Source: JAFNGF01 sp964567045
GTDB lineage: Bacteria; Planctomycetota; Phycisphaerae; Sedimentisphaerales; Anaerobacaceae
Direction: 5' to 3'
NCBI GenBank assembly: GCA_964567045.1
Contig: CAZMLE010000154.1
Span: 1-5,717 of the forward strand
Length of the DNA: 5,717 bases
Positions 1-4,905 of this stretch are shown in pieces. The first letter of the stretch is position 1; each line of letters starts with the position of its first letter. A model generated the notes under the pieces. It saw only the letters and a list, made by a program, of their open reading frames with translations. It was not told the origin of the DNA and made no database searches. A program made the position numbers and the translations under genes.

Positions 1-22
1 CACAATTTGGCACGCGCCGGCC

Positions 23-51
23 TTGACAAAAAGAGCGATAAACTGTATAAT
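23..51 (+). promoter_or_regulatory. Perfect consensus sigma-70 promoter of the C10 peptidase gene
   Basis: The -35 hexamer TTGACA (23-28) and the -10 hexamer TATAAT (46-51) both match the bacterial consensus at every base and are separated by the ideal 17 bp. Transcription would start near 57-59 and read into the peptidase gene through a leader of about 110-140 nt. A full consensus match is uncommon and suggests strong basal initiation, so control is more likely to come after initiation, in the leader. Confidence 0.85.
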
Positions 52-57
52 ATTTTT

Positions 58-165
58 ATACTGGACGAGTTTCGGGAGGAACAAAGGCGTACAAGCCACG
101 TTGACTTATCTGCCAGACGTATGGCGGATTTAGGTTCTGCTGAAGTTGCAGCCGTAACCGAGAGA
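58..165 (+). promoter_or_regulatory. Long foldable 5' leader of the C10 peptidase mRNA
   Basis: The region between the predicted transcript start and the first possible start codon can form several hairpins. One is TCTGCCA / TGGCGGA around a six-base loop (110-129, one G-U pair). Another is CTGC / GCAG with an outer GGTT / AACC (133-159). A short GGC / GCC hairpin lies near 87-96. I cannot assign it to a known riboswitch family. No convincing reading frame of its own is present: the open frame across this stretch begins upstream of the promoter. The hairpins were found by eye and chance folding has not been excluded. Confidence 0.35.
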
Positions 166-197
166 GGGCGATGTGTAATCATCGGCCTTTTCCGATG
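166..197 (+). promoter_or_regulatory. Two mutually exclusive hairpins over the alternative start codons of the C10 peptidase
   Basis: The central segment CATCGG (180-185) is complementary to two flanking copies of the same motif. Upstream, CGATG (169-173) contains the ATG at 171; pairing extends to 166/187 with one mismatch and leaves a TGTAAT loop. Downstream, CCGATG (192-197) contains the ATG at 195 and pairs perfectly over six bases around the loop CCTTTT. Only one hairpin can form at a time, and each hides one of the two in-frame start codons. This looks like a translational switch but could be coincidence. Confidence 0.4.
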
Positions 198-1886
198 GGC
201 AAGATAACAATAGCACACAAGGGCATCATTTTCGCAGCTTTGCTGGCACTGCTGCACTTCGGCTGCGGCAAAGCGTGGGCACGGTCAACAACGCCGTTTC
301 AAGCCGAACAGGCAGTTATGGGCTGGCTGGCGACCGATGCGCAACCACTCGGCACAACCATCGGTAGGCACGTCAAGAAGACGGAGACCTTCACCGGTGA
401 TGACGGTGAGCCGATCTATTATGTCATCTACTTGCGGCCAACCGGATTCGTGATTGTATCGGCAGACGATTTAGTAGAGCCAATCGTTGGTTTTGCCGAC
501 GATGGAACCTACGACTGCTCACCGGCGAATCCGCTCGGAGCATTAGTGAGTCGCGACTTACGTGGGCGAATCACGGCGGGCCAGGCCGAGGACAACTCAC
601 AAGATAAGATGCTGAGAGTTTCGCGGCTGCAGAGTAAGCGGAATCGTTTTATCAGACTTGCGGAAACTTTTGAAGATGACCTTGCCTCTATGGATATGTC
701 CTCAATTCCTGATGTTCGTGTTGCACCGCTGCTGCAAAGCAAGTGGTCTCAGGGTGATGTCTGCGGCCAGAATTGCTTCAATTATTACACGCCCAATCAC
801 TACTACTGCGGCTGCGTTGGTACGGCTATGGCTCAGCTAATGCGATATCACCAGCATCCCAGGACAGCAATAGGCGTACACCGTTTTACTGTCAAAGTCG
901 AAGGAAACCCGCAAACACTATTTACAGGAGGCGGCAACGGTTTAGGCGGCCAATACAACTGGAGCGATATGCCGCTCGTGCCCGACTGTCAGACAACCGA
1001 TACGCAGCGAGCAGCTATAGGAGCACTTTGTTACGATGCGGGCATCTCGGCCAATGTCGACTATGGCCCCGACAGCTCGAGCGGCGATGCGCTCAAAGCC
1101 AAAGACGCACTGATAGGCATCTTCAAGTATGGCAGTGCAGTCAACGGCTATAACAAGGAGAGTAATATTGGGCCGGGCTTGCTCGGCATGATCAACCCTA
1201 ACCTCGACTATGCCAATCCCGTCATTCTCGGCATCTGGCACGAACAAAGTGGACATGCTGTTGTATGCGACGGGTATGGCTACAGCGCCGCGACCTTGTA
1301 TCACCATCTTAGTATGGGCTGGGGCGGTGCCGATGATGCATGGTACAACCTGCCCAACGTCGAGGCACACTACACATACACATCAGTTGCCGTGTGCCTT
1401 TATAATATTTTCGTCTCAGGCACAGGCGAGATTATCAGTGGGCGTGTCACCGACGCGTCCGGAGTTCCGATTGATGGCGTGACAGTGACTGCGCAAGGTG
1501 CACGCGGGCCCTACACCACGACAAGCAACGCCAACGGCATATATGCCCTGGCGAAAATCCCGTCGGCGTCGACATACACGGTGACCGCAGCGAAGGAAGG
1601 TTACCGGTTCACAGGGCAGACTGTCACCACCGGTACTTCAAACGATTGGGCCAATACGTCAGGAAATAGATGGGCAGTTGACTTCGTAGCAGCACTTGCG
1701 GGCGACTGCGACGCAGATAGCGACGTTGACGCCGTAGACTTTGCCATCTTTGCGCACGCGTGGCTGACATCGCCAGAGGATGCAGGTTGGAAGCCTTACT
1801 GTGACATAAGCGTCCCACGTGACGGTCTTATTGATACGCTGGACCTGGCCATATTTGCCGATAACTGGCTTACAGGCGTCAAGTAG
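195..1886 (+). CDS. Secreted C10 (streptopain-like) cysteine peptidase with a dockerin-like C-terminus
   Basis: This is a predicted exported endopeptidase of 563 residues, numbered from the ATG at 195. Residues 1-29 form a signal peptide (basic start, hydrophobic core, AWA cleavage site). Residues of about 32-165 resemble the Spi / C10 propeptide, including a 'GFVIVSADD' stretch. The catalytic Cys is Cys207 in 'CGCVGTAMAQLMRYHQHP' and the catalytic His is His354 in 'SGHAVVCDGYG'. A 'GWGG' motif follows at 375-378, as in streptopain. Residues of about 413-500 form a carboxypeptidase-regulatory-like beta-sandwich domain. Residues 503-563 hold two Asp-rich repeats like dockerin calcium loops, each ending in 'IFA..WL'. 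An alternative in-frame start at 171 adds eight residues. It has a closely spaced purine-rich AGAGAGG before it, whereas 195 lacks one; I prefer 195 because it gives a cleaner signal peptide. Its likely role is degradation of extracellular protein. No cohesin partner is visible, so what the dockerin-like tail binds is unknown. Confidence 0.9.
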   Translation: MGKITIAHKGIIFAALLALLHFGCGKAWARSTTPFQAEQAVMGWLATDAQPLGTTIGRHVKKTETFTGDDGEPIYYVIYLRPTGFVIVSADDLVEPIVGFADDGTYDCSPANPLGALVSRDLRGRITAGQAEDNSQDKMLRVSRLQSKRNRFIRLAETFEDDLASMDMSSIPDVRVAPLLQSKWSQGDVCGQNCFNYYTPNHYYCGCVGTAMAQLMRYHQHPRTAIGVHRFTVKVEGNPQTLFTGGGNGLGGQYNWSDMPLVPDCQTTDTQRAAIGALCYDAGISANVDYGPDSSSGDALKAKDALIGIFKYGSAVNGYNKESNIGPGLLGMINPNLDYANPVILGIWHEQSGHAVVCDGYGYSAATLYHHLSMGWGGADDAWYNLPNVEAHYTYTSVAVCLYNIFVSGTGEIISGRVTDASGVPIDGVTVTAQGARGPYTTTSNANGIYALAKIPSASTYTVTAAKEGYRFTGQTVTTGTSNDWANTSGNRWAVDFVAALAGDCDADSDVDAVDFAIFAHAWLTSPEDAGWKPYCDISVPRDGLIDTLDLAIFADNWLTGVK

Positions 1887-1893
1887 CCCACCG

Positions 1894-1943
1894 TAATTCA
1901 ATCCTAAACAGGCTTTGCGAAATCTTGAATTGAGCGTTTTTTT
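1894..1943 (+). terminator. Weak candidate terminator after the C10 peptidase gene
   Basis: AATTCAA (1895-1901) pairs with TTGAATT (1925-1931), extended by one G-U pair, and a run of seven T follows at 1937-1943. The stem is AT-rich and the loop is 23 bases long, so intrinsic termination may be inefficient. The position between two co-directional genes fits. Confidence 0.4.
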
Positions 1944-1944
1944 C

Positions 1945-1972
1945 TTGCATTTCGGGTAGCTTTAGGTAGATT
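1945..1972 (+). promoter_or_regulatory. Possible promoter of the ADH synthase gene
   Basis: TTGCAT (1945-1950) and TAGATT (1967-1972) are spaced 16 bp apart, each matching the sigma-70 consensus at four of six bases. They lie just after the upstream T-run and about 33 bases before the start codon at 2006. This is the best candidate in a short gap but far weaker than the other promoters in the window. Confidence 0.3.
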
Positions 1973-2003
1973 TAGTAACCAAAAGTATCGACCGGAGATT
2001 TAG
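1957..2003 (+). repeat. Short repeats in front of the ADH synthase gene
   Basis: Two adjacent 10-base units, TAGCTTTAGG (1957-1966) and TAGATTTAGT (1967-1976), match at eight positions. The octamer AGATTTAG (1968-1975) recurs exactly at 1996-2003, 28 bases downstream. That second copy overlaps the GGAG ribosome binding site. They may be operator half-sites or chance similarity in an AT-rich gap. Confidence 0.35.
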
Positions 2004-2005
2004 CA

Positions 2006-2800
2006 ATGATAGGCAAAAAGATAAGACTTGAAAGAATAATAGACCGCAATTCGCATAAGACCGTAATTATTCCTATGGATCATGGCGTCACGGTAGGCCC
2101 GATCGAAGGGCTGGCGGATATGCGAACAACGATCAGCAGGGTAGTGGCCGGCGGGGCAAACGCCATCCTGATGCACAAGGGTATGGTCCGGGCAGGTCAT
2201 AGAGGCACGGGCAGAGATGTGGGATTGATTGTTCATCTGTCAGGAGGGACATCCATGAGCCCTGACCCGAACGCCAAGCAGTTGGTCTGCACAGTTGAAG
2301 AGGCAATCAAACTGGGCGCCGACGCGGTCTCCGTCCATATAAATCTCGGCGCTGAAACCGATAAGGAGATGCTTCAGCAGCTCGGAGAGGTCAGCAGAAA
2401 GTGCGTGGAATGGCAGATGCCACTCGTTGCGATGATGTACACCCGCGGACCTAAAATCAAAAGTGAGTTCGATGTCAACAACGTCAAACACGCCGCCCGC
2501 GTTGGAGCCGAGCTGGGTGCGGATATTGTTAAGGTGCCGTACACCGGCAGTATCGAGAGTTTCACAAAAGTGGTGGAGGGTTGCCCGGTGCCGGTCGTGA
2601 TCGCAGGCGGGCCGAAAATGGATAGCGACAAGGACATCTTCAAGATGGTTGAAGGTGCACTCAAAGCCGGCTGCGCAGGTGTCTCGATTGGCCGAAATGC
2701 CTTTCAGCACAAAACGCCGGAGAAAATGGTCGCTGCCCTATGTAAGATGGTCCACCAAGGCGCCAGCGTCGAACAGGCAACTGCAACATTAAACGAATAA
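2006..2800 (+). CDS. aroA': 2-amino-3,7-dideoxy-D-threo-hept-6-ulosonate synthase (archaeal-type aromatic pathway)
   Basis: This is a cytoplasmic class I (Schiff-base) aldolase-fold enzyme of 264 residues, about the family's usual length. In archaea it joins aspartate semialdehyde with a C3 unit from 6-deoxy-5-ketofructose 1-phosphate, the first committed step to 3-dehydroquinate without DAHP synthase. Visible signatures are 'PMDHGVTVGPIEGL' (23-36), with the acid/base Asp25; Tyr145 in 'MMYTRGP'; Lys176 in 'ADIVKVPYTG', the expected Schiff-base lysine; and phosphate-binding 'IAGGPK' (199-204) and 'GVSIGRNAF' near the C-terminus. These three residues share one offset from the Asp33/Tyr153/Lys184 set I recall for Methanocaldococcus MJ0400. 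A GGAG site lies 8 bases before the ATG. The next-step enzyme is encoded 2.1 kb downstream, which supports the call over a generic class I fructose-bisphosphate aldolase. The GriI branch, which makes 3-amino-4-hydroxybenzoate, is the main alternative. Confidence 0.88.
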   Translation: MIGKKIRLERIIDRNSHKTVIIPMDHGVTVGPIEGLADMRTTISRVVAGGANAILMHKGMVRAGHRGTGRDVGLIVHLSGGTSMSPDPNAKQLVCTVEEAIKLGADAVSVHINLGAETDKEMLQQLGEVSRKCVEWQMPLVAMMYTRGPKIKSEFDVNNVKHAARVGAELGADIVKVPYTGSIESFTKVVEGCPVPVVIAGGPKMDSDKDIFKMVEGALKAGCAGVSIGRNAFQHKTPEKMVAALCKMVHQGASVEQATATLNE

Positions 2801-2810
2801 TTGTTTTTAG

Positions 2811-2842
2811 CCCCCAGTATTACTGGGGGGTTCACCTTTTTT
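2811..2842 (+). terminator. Strong hairpin terminator after the ADH synthase gene
   Basis: CCCCCAGT (2811-2818) and ACTGGGGG (2822-2829) form a perfect GC-rich stem of eight pairs around a three-base loop. A run of six T follows at 2837-2842, after a seven-base gap. It begins ten bases past the stop codon. It should end the ADH synthase transcript and uncouple it from the dehydroquinate synthase gene. On the opposite strand no T-run follows the hairpin, so it is probably one-directional. Confidence 0.75.
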
Positions 2843-2884
2843 GGCTTATCCGCCCACAACAACACCGTCTGCTTCACAAATATC

Positions 2885-2976
2885 TAGCTGAGACCACCCT
2901 GAGGCGTAGCGGTGTGTCGAGCACACGCTAAGGACGGATCATCAGTAATGAATCAGAGACAACCTGGTGGTAGCTC
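2885..2976. other. Foldable segment resembling a three-way junction between convergent genes
   Basis: An outer stem ACCACC (2893-2898) / GGTGGT (2966-2971), supported by AGCT on both sides (2886-2889 and 2972-2975), encloses two hairpins. The first is TAGCG-G-TGTG / CACACGCTA (2907-2916 and 2922-2930), nine pairs with one bulged G and a TCGAG loop. The second is GATCAT / ATG-A-ATC (2937-2942 and 2948-2954). No protein fits here. On the minus strand this would be the 3' untranslated region of the serine peptidase mRNA; on the plus strand it lies past the terminator. It could be a small RNA, an mRNA 3' structure, or a dispersed genomic repeat. The strand is undetermined. Confidence 0.35.
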
Positions 2977-2996
2977 TGCATAATAACAAACAAAGA

Positions 2997-3977
2997 TTAG
3001 CGAGGGTATCTTTCCTCTTTCTCGTTCTTGGGTTTTTCTTCGCCAGCTACGGGTTTAAACCTCTTAACACCAGAAGCATCCAACGTCTCACTGATGGTTG
3101 CAGCCGGAAATACGATTCCGAGATCAGATGACCCAGCAACCGAAGTTGTCTCGGCTTGAATCCCTAATGTTCTTGTTTTCTTTAACACTAATTCCCAGTC
3201 CTGAATCGTTCCCGAAACGATGCCGAGTAGTTCAGGATTGTATCCTGAAAGAGAGTCCAAAATCGTTTTCCCGTTTTCTTTCCTAACTTTGTAAGGTCTT
3301 ACTGGGACAAATACAGGACTTCCGCTAGACCCTCTAATGGTTGGACAGTCAATGAGAAACTTAGGAGAATTTTGAAATTGCCTATCTGGCGCGCTTGCTA
3401 TCGTCCCCCCTCGTGCAAGAGGAATCGCGGTCTGCCCTTCCATAAGGCTCAATGGATACCCCAGAATGACGACTGGGTCTCCTATCGTAATATATGTTTC
3501 CCTAATAGACTCTTTCGTCGAGAATCTGGATTCAGGAATGTAGCCAACTCTGCAACCTGTTTTTATTTGTCCCTTCTCAACCACATAGTCCGTTACATCG
3601 AGCGCCGCAACGTCCACTTTTTCAGAAGGGTGCTCGACCAAGAGTTTCTTACCCGCACCGTCGCGCAATAATACCTCAAAGCTGGTTCTTGATAATTCAC
3701 CGTTCTTTTCGATGGTGATATACAACGTAGCTTTGGCAGGACTGGAGGCTTGTTTCAACTCCTCCGGTAGTGCCAAGACGTGTTTGTTCGAGACGAGGAA
3801 TATCTTCGATTTGTCCTGTTCAACATTTCGTGTAACAAAGAAACCGGTGCCTGCCTTACCCGTGGATTGGTTGACCACGAATGTTGTGCTAAAAACCCAT
3901 TCTTCATCGATGGCCATACCATGTGCAATTGAGGTCAGTACAGCGAGAAGGAACAATATGACTCCGAATTGTTTCAT
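2997..3977 (-). CDS. Secreted trypsin-like serine peptidase
   Basis: This is a predicted exported serine endopeptidase of the chymotrypsin fold, 326 residues. Residues 1-20 form a signal peptide (MKQF start, long hydrophobic core, 'AHG' near the cleavage site). 'AGTGFFV' (42-48) is the usual first strand. The catalytic triad can be read as His66 in 'VSNKHVL', Asp122 in 'EKVDVAALDV', and Ser218 in 'GSSGSPVF', which corresponds to GDSGGP. 'GDPVVILGYPL' (166-176) is also typical of bacterial trypsin-like proteins. The tail from about 308 is rich in Lys and Glu and probably disordered. There is no PDZ domain, so it is not a DegP/HtrA protein. AAGGAG (3984-3989) sits six bases before the ATG. The gene has its own consensus promoter and is convergent with the ADH synthase gene. 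Base composition looks more AT-rich than the flanking aromatic-pathway genes. The substrate is unknown. Confidence 0.85.
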   Translation of the reverse strand: MKQFGVILFLLAVLTSIAHGMAIDEEWVFSTTFVVNQSTGKAGTGFFVTRNVEQDKSKIFLVSNKHVLALPEELKQASSPAKATLYITIEKNGELSRTSFEVLLRDGAGKKLLVEHPSEKVDVAALDVTDYVVEKGQIKTGCRVGYIPESRFSTKESIRETYITIGDPVVILGYPLSLMEGQTAIPLARGGTIASAPDRQFQNSPKFLIDCPTIRGSSGSPVFVPVRPYKVRKENGKTILDSLSGYNPELLGIVSGTIQDWELVLKKTRTLGIQAETTSVAGSSDLGIVFPAATISETLDASGVKRFKPVAGEEKPKNEKEERYPR

Positions 3978-4054
3978 ACGCTACTCCTTTCCAACATGAA
4001 ATGTGTAGGTGATTGTACTACTCTCATTAAATCTGGCGTTGAGCCTTGTGGCAT
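3974..4054 (-). other. Possible leader ORF overlapping the serine peptidase start
   Basis: Inside the predicted leader a short frame runs from an ATG at 4054 (26 codons), with internal ATGs at 4027 and 3997. Its TGA stop overlaps the peptidase ATG in an ATGA arrangement, the classic layout for translational coupling. None of its ATGs has a clear Shine-Dalgarno site, and the shortest version (seven codons) overlaps the peptidase's own site. It may be a real leader peptide or chance. The frame extends upstream of the promoter, so a longer protein is unlikely. Confidence 0.2.
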
Positions 4055-4135
4055 CGGCGGATTTTCTGGTTCTGCATCTCTTCTGCAATCGGGAACCCCT
4101 TCGACCAAAGATGATTTGTGCGATTTTTGCTCCGG

Positions 4136-4164
4136 ATTATATTTCGCTGGTTGCATAATGTCAA
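4136..4164 (-). promoter_or_regulatory. Perfect consensus sigma-70 promoter of the serine peptidase gene
   Basis: Read on the minus strand, TTGACA (4164-4159) and TATAAT (4141-4136) match consensus fully with a 17 bp spacer. Initiation near 4129 would give a leader of about 150 nt before the peptidase ATG at 3977. No other minus-strand gene lies between. The remainder of the gene-free stretch 3978-4361 holds the leader, the CGAATC repeats and an opposing promoter candidate. I see no further gene in it. Confidence 0.8.
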
Positions 4165-4167
4165 GCA

Positions 4168-4207
4168 CGAATCTCCAAATCCGAATCTCGAAACAAATGC
4201 GAATATC
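4168..4207. repeat. Short CGAATC-type repeats upstream of the serine peptidase promoter
   Basis: CGAATCTC occurs at 4168-4175 and 4182-4189, 14 bases apart, and a variant CGAATATC lies at 4200-4207. The cluster begins four bases upstream of the -35 box on the peptidase strand. That is a natural place for an activator to bind, but the pattern is also low-complexity and may be a degenerate simple repeat. Confidence 0.4.
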
Positions 4208-4269
4208 AAAATGGCCAATTTCAAGACACTCCTGGTGTAAGCCCGGCCGAACCGAGGCAGTGAAATGTG

Positions 4270-4297
4270 TTGACATGACCGTCAATTGGCGTTTAAT
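4270..4297 (+). promoter_or_regulatory. Possible plus-strand promoter with an inverted repeat over its -35 box
   Basis: TTGACA (4270-4275) and TTTAAT (4292-4297) are 16 bp apart. The -35 box is half of a perfect inverted repeat TTGAC / GTCAA (4270-4274 and 4281-4285) with a six-base spacer, as in a small operator. A transcript from here would run antisense through hicB and hicA toward the dehydroquinate synthase gene. No plus-strand protein starts nearby. Confidence 0.35.
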
Positions 4298-4361
4298 CTC
4301 GGAATCTTATAAAGGCTGGTAAGACCAAGAAACGAAAAGAGTAGTCACAGTCTGTCGTTCT

Positions 4362-4574
4362 TCAGGCATACAGCAGCCGACATCCCTTCGGCTGAGGAAT
4401 CGGTTCTCCAAACTCTTTGGCAGTATCGATCCAAAGTGCAATGGCCTCCTTTGCCTTTAACAGCGCTTCGTCATAGCTGCTGCCGTGTGCTTTACAGCCG
4501 GGCAACTCGGGAACATCGGCTATATAGCATTTGTCTTGGCCGTCCCAGTAAATTATTATTTCATATTTATACAT
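4362..4574 (-). CDS. hicB: HicB-family antitoxin, short form
   Basis: This small protein of 70 residues is predicted to bind and block the HicA RNase. It has the HicB partial RNase H-like fold: an N-terminal strand 'MYKYEIIIYWDGQDK', then the family signature 'YIADVPELPGCKAHGSSYDE' (17-36), then a helix 'ALLKAKEAIALWI' (37-49). After about residue 60 only a short tail remains. The C-terminal helix-turn-helix or ribbon-helix-helix domain that lets longer HicB proteins bind their own promoter is absent. The start at 4574 lies two bases past the hicA stop, with an AGGTGG-like ribosome site inside the end of hicA, so the pair should be co-transcribed and translationally linked. The order, toxin first, is usual for hicAB. 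Confidence 0.88.
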   Translation of the reverse strand: MYKYEIIIYWDGQDKCYIADVPELPGCKAHGSSYDEALLKAKEAIALWIDTAKEFGEPIPQPKGCRLLYA

Positions 4575-4576
4575 AC

Positions 4577-4828
4577 CTATCCCACCTTCAGATTATACTT
4601 ATGAATTATATCCCTAACTTGGCGAACTTGATAAGCTTTGGCTTTATCTTTGTCTCTCTGTAGATTCACCTTCTCGATAACGTCGCTTTTTCTGAACATG
4701 TGATGGCTACCACGAACACGTTCTTCAAAGCCCAGCCGTTTCATTAATTGACACAAATCGTTAAACCGCATACTCTTATCAGAGCCGCCTCGTAAAATCT
4801 TGAGGAAAAGTTTATCGTATTTTCCCAT
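4577..4828 (-). CDS. hicA: HicA-family mRNA interferase toxin
   Basis: This 83-residue protein is the predicted toxin of a type II toxin-antitoxin pair; HicA proteins are small double-stranded-RNA-binding-fold RNases that cut mRNA when free of HicB. The helix 'FNDLCQLMKRLGFEERV' (22-38) is followed by the active-site motif 'RGSHHMF' (39-45), whose conserved His is catalytic in the family. A beta segment 'KVNLQ' (53-57) and the ending 'YQVRQVRDIIHKYNL' (66-80) complete the fold. The first about 18 residues, 'MGKYDKLFLKILRGGSDK', are typical of one widespread HicA subgroup, so I keep the start at 4828 rather than Met20. No Shine-Dalgarno site precedes that start, and the promoter places the transcript start at or next to the ATG. 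The sequence is visibly AT-rich compared with the aromatic-pathway genes, consistent with acquisition by transfer. Confidence 0.9.
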   Translation of the reverse strand: MGKYDKLFLKILRGGSDKSMRFNDLCQLMKRLGFEERVRGSHHMFRKSDVIEKVNLQRDKDKAKAYQVRQVRDIIHKYNLKVG

Positions 4829-4830
4829 AA

Positions 4831-4843
4831 TGTTATTATAATA
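4831..4843 (+). promoter_or_regulatory. Possible extended -10 promoter for dehydroquinate synthase II, overlapping the hicAB -10
   Basis: The decamer TATTATAATA (4834-4843) is a perfect palindrome, so it offers a -10 on both strands. On the plus strand TGT immediately before TATTAT (4831-4839) fits an extended -10, and a TATAAT reads at 4837-4842. No good -35 is present at the right spacing. It is the best plus-strand candidate in the 77-base gap before the start at 4906. Confidence 0.35.
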
Positions 4844-4862
4844 TCTTCAAAGAAAAAAACAA
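4835..4862 (-). promoter_or_regulatory. hicAB promoter giving an apparently leaderless mRNA
   Basis: On the minus strand TTGTTT (4862-4857) and a perfect TATAAT (4840-4835) are separated by 16 bp. The expected start, six to eight bases past the -10, falls at about 4827-4829, on the hicA ATG at 4828. The absence of a ribosome binding site agrees with leaderless translation. Confidence 0.6.
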
Positions 4863-4905
4863 GCTGTATCCTGCAGGTTATGAATTGATTGTAAGGATAG
4901 GAATA

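Noticed and set aside
77..165. Resemblance of the leader to a cyclic-di-GMP-I (GEMM) riboswitch
   Set aside because: Fragments such as 'CAAGCCACG' and 'GCAGCCGTAACCGA' recall the conserved GEMM segments in order. However, the first GNRA-capped hairpin and the exact conserved core are missing, so I do not call it; a cmscan against RF01051 would settle it.
7..207. A 66-codon open frame at the left edge
   Set aside because: It begins upstream of the perfect promoter, runs through both hexamers, overlaps the peptidase start in another frame, and has no recognisable composition or ribosome binding site.
942..1370. A 142-codon minus-strand frame inside the C10 peptidase gene
   Set aside because: It is fully antisense to the catalytic domain of a well-supported gene and shows no domain or start signal of its own.
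2240..2710. A 156-codon minus-strand frame inside the ADH synthase gene
   Set aside because: It is a shadow of the strongly conserved plus-strand enzyme; it has no recognisable protein features.
2885..2976. Possible integron attC site
   Set aside because: The inverted-repeat geometry prompted the idea, but I could not find properly placed RYYYAAC and GTTRRRY core sites, and no integrase or cassette array is visible.
3974..4285. A 103-codon minus-strand frame covering the gene-free stretch
   Set aside because: It spans the serine peptidase promoter, so most of it would not be transcribed from there. Only its last 26 codons are kept, as a possible leader ORF.
4748..4776. TTGACA followed at 17 bp by TACTCT on the plus strand inside hicA
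   Set aside because: The -35 is perfect but the -10 matches at only three positions and lies within conserved coding sequence; too weak to list as a promoter.
2843..4905. Target-site duplication or attachment site around the minus-strand block
   Set aside because: Only trivial shared words such as TTCACCTT were found, none placed at the block's edges, so insertion remains an inference from gene order and composition.
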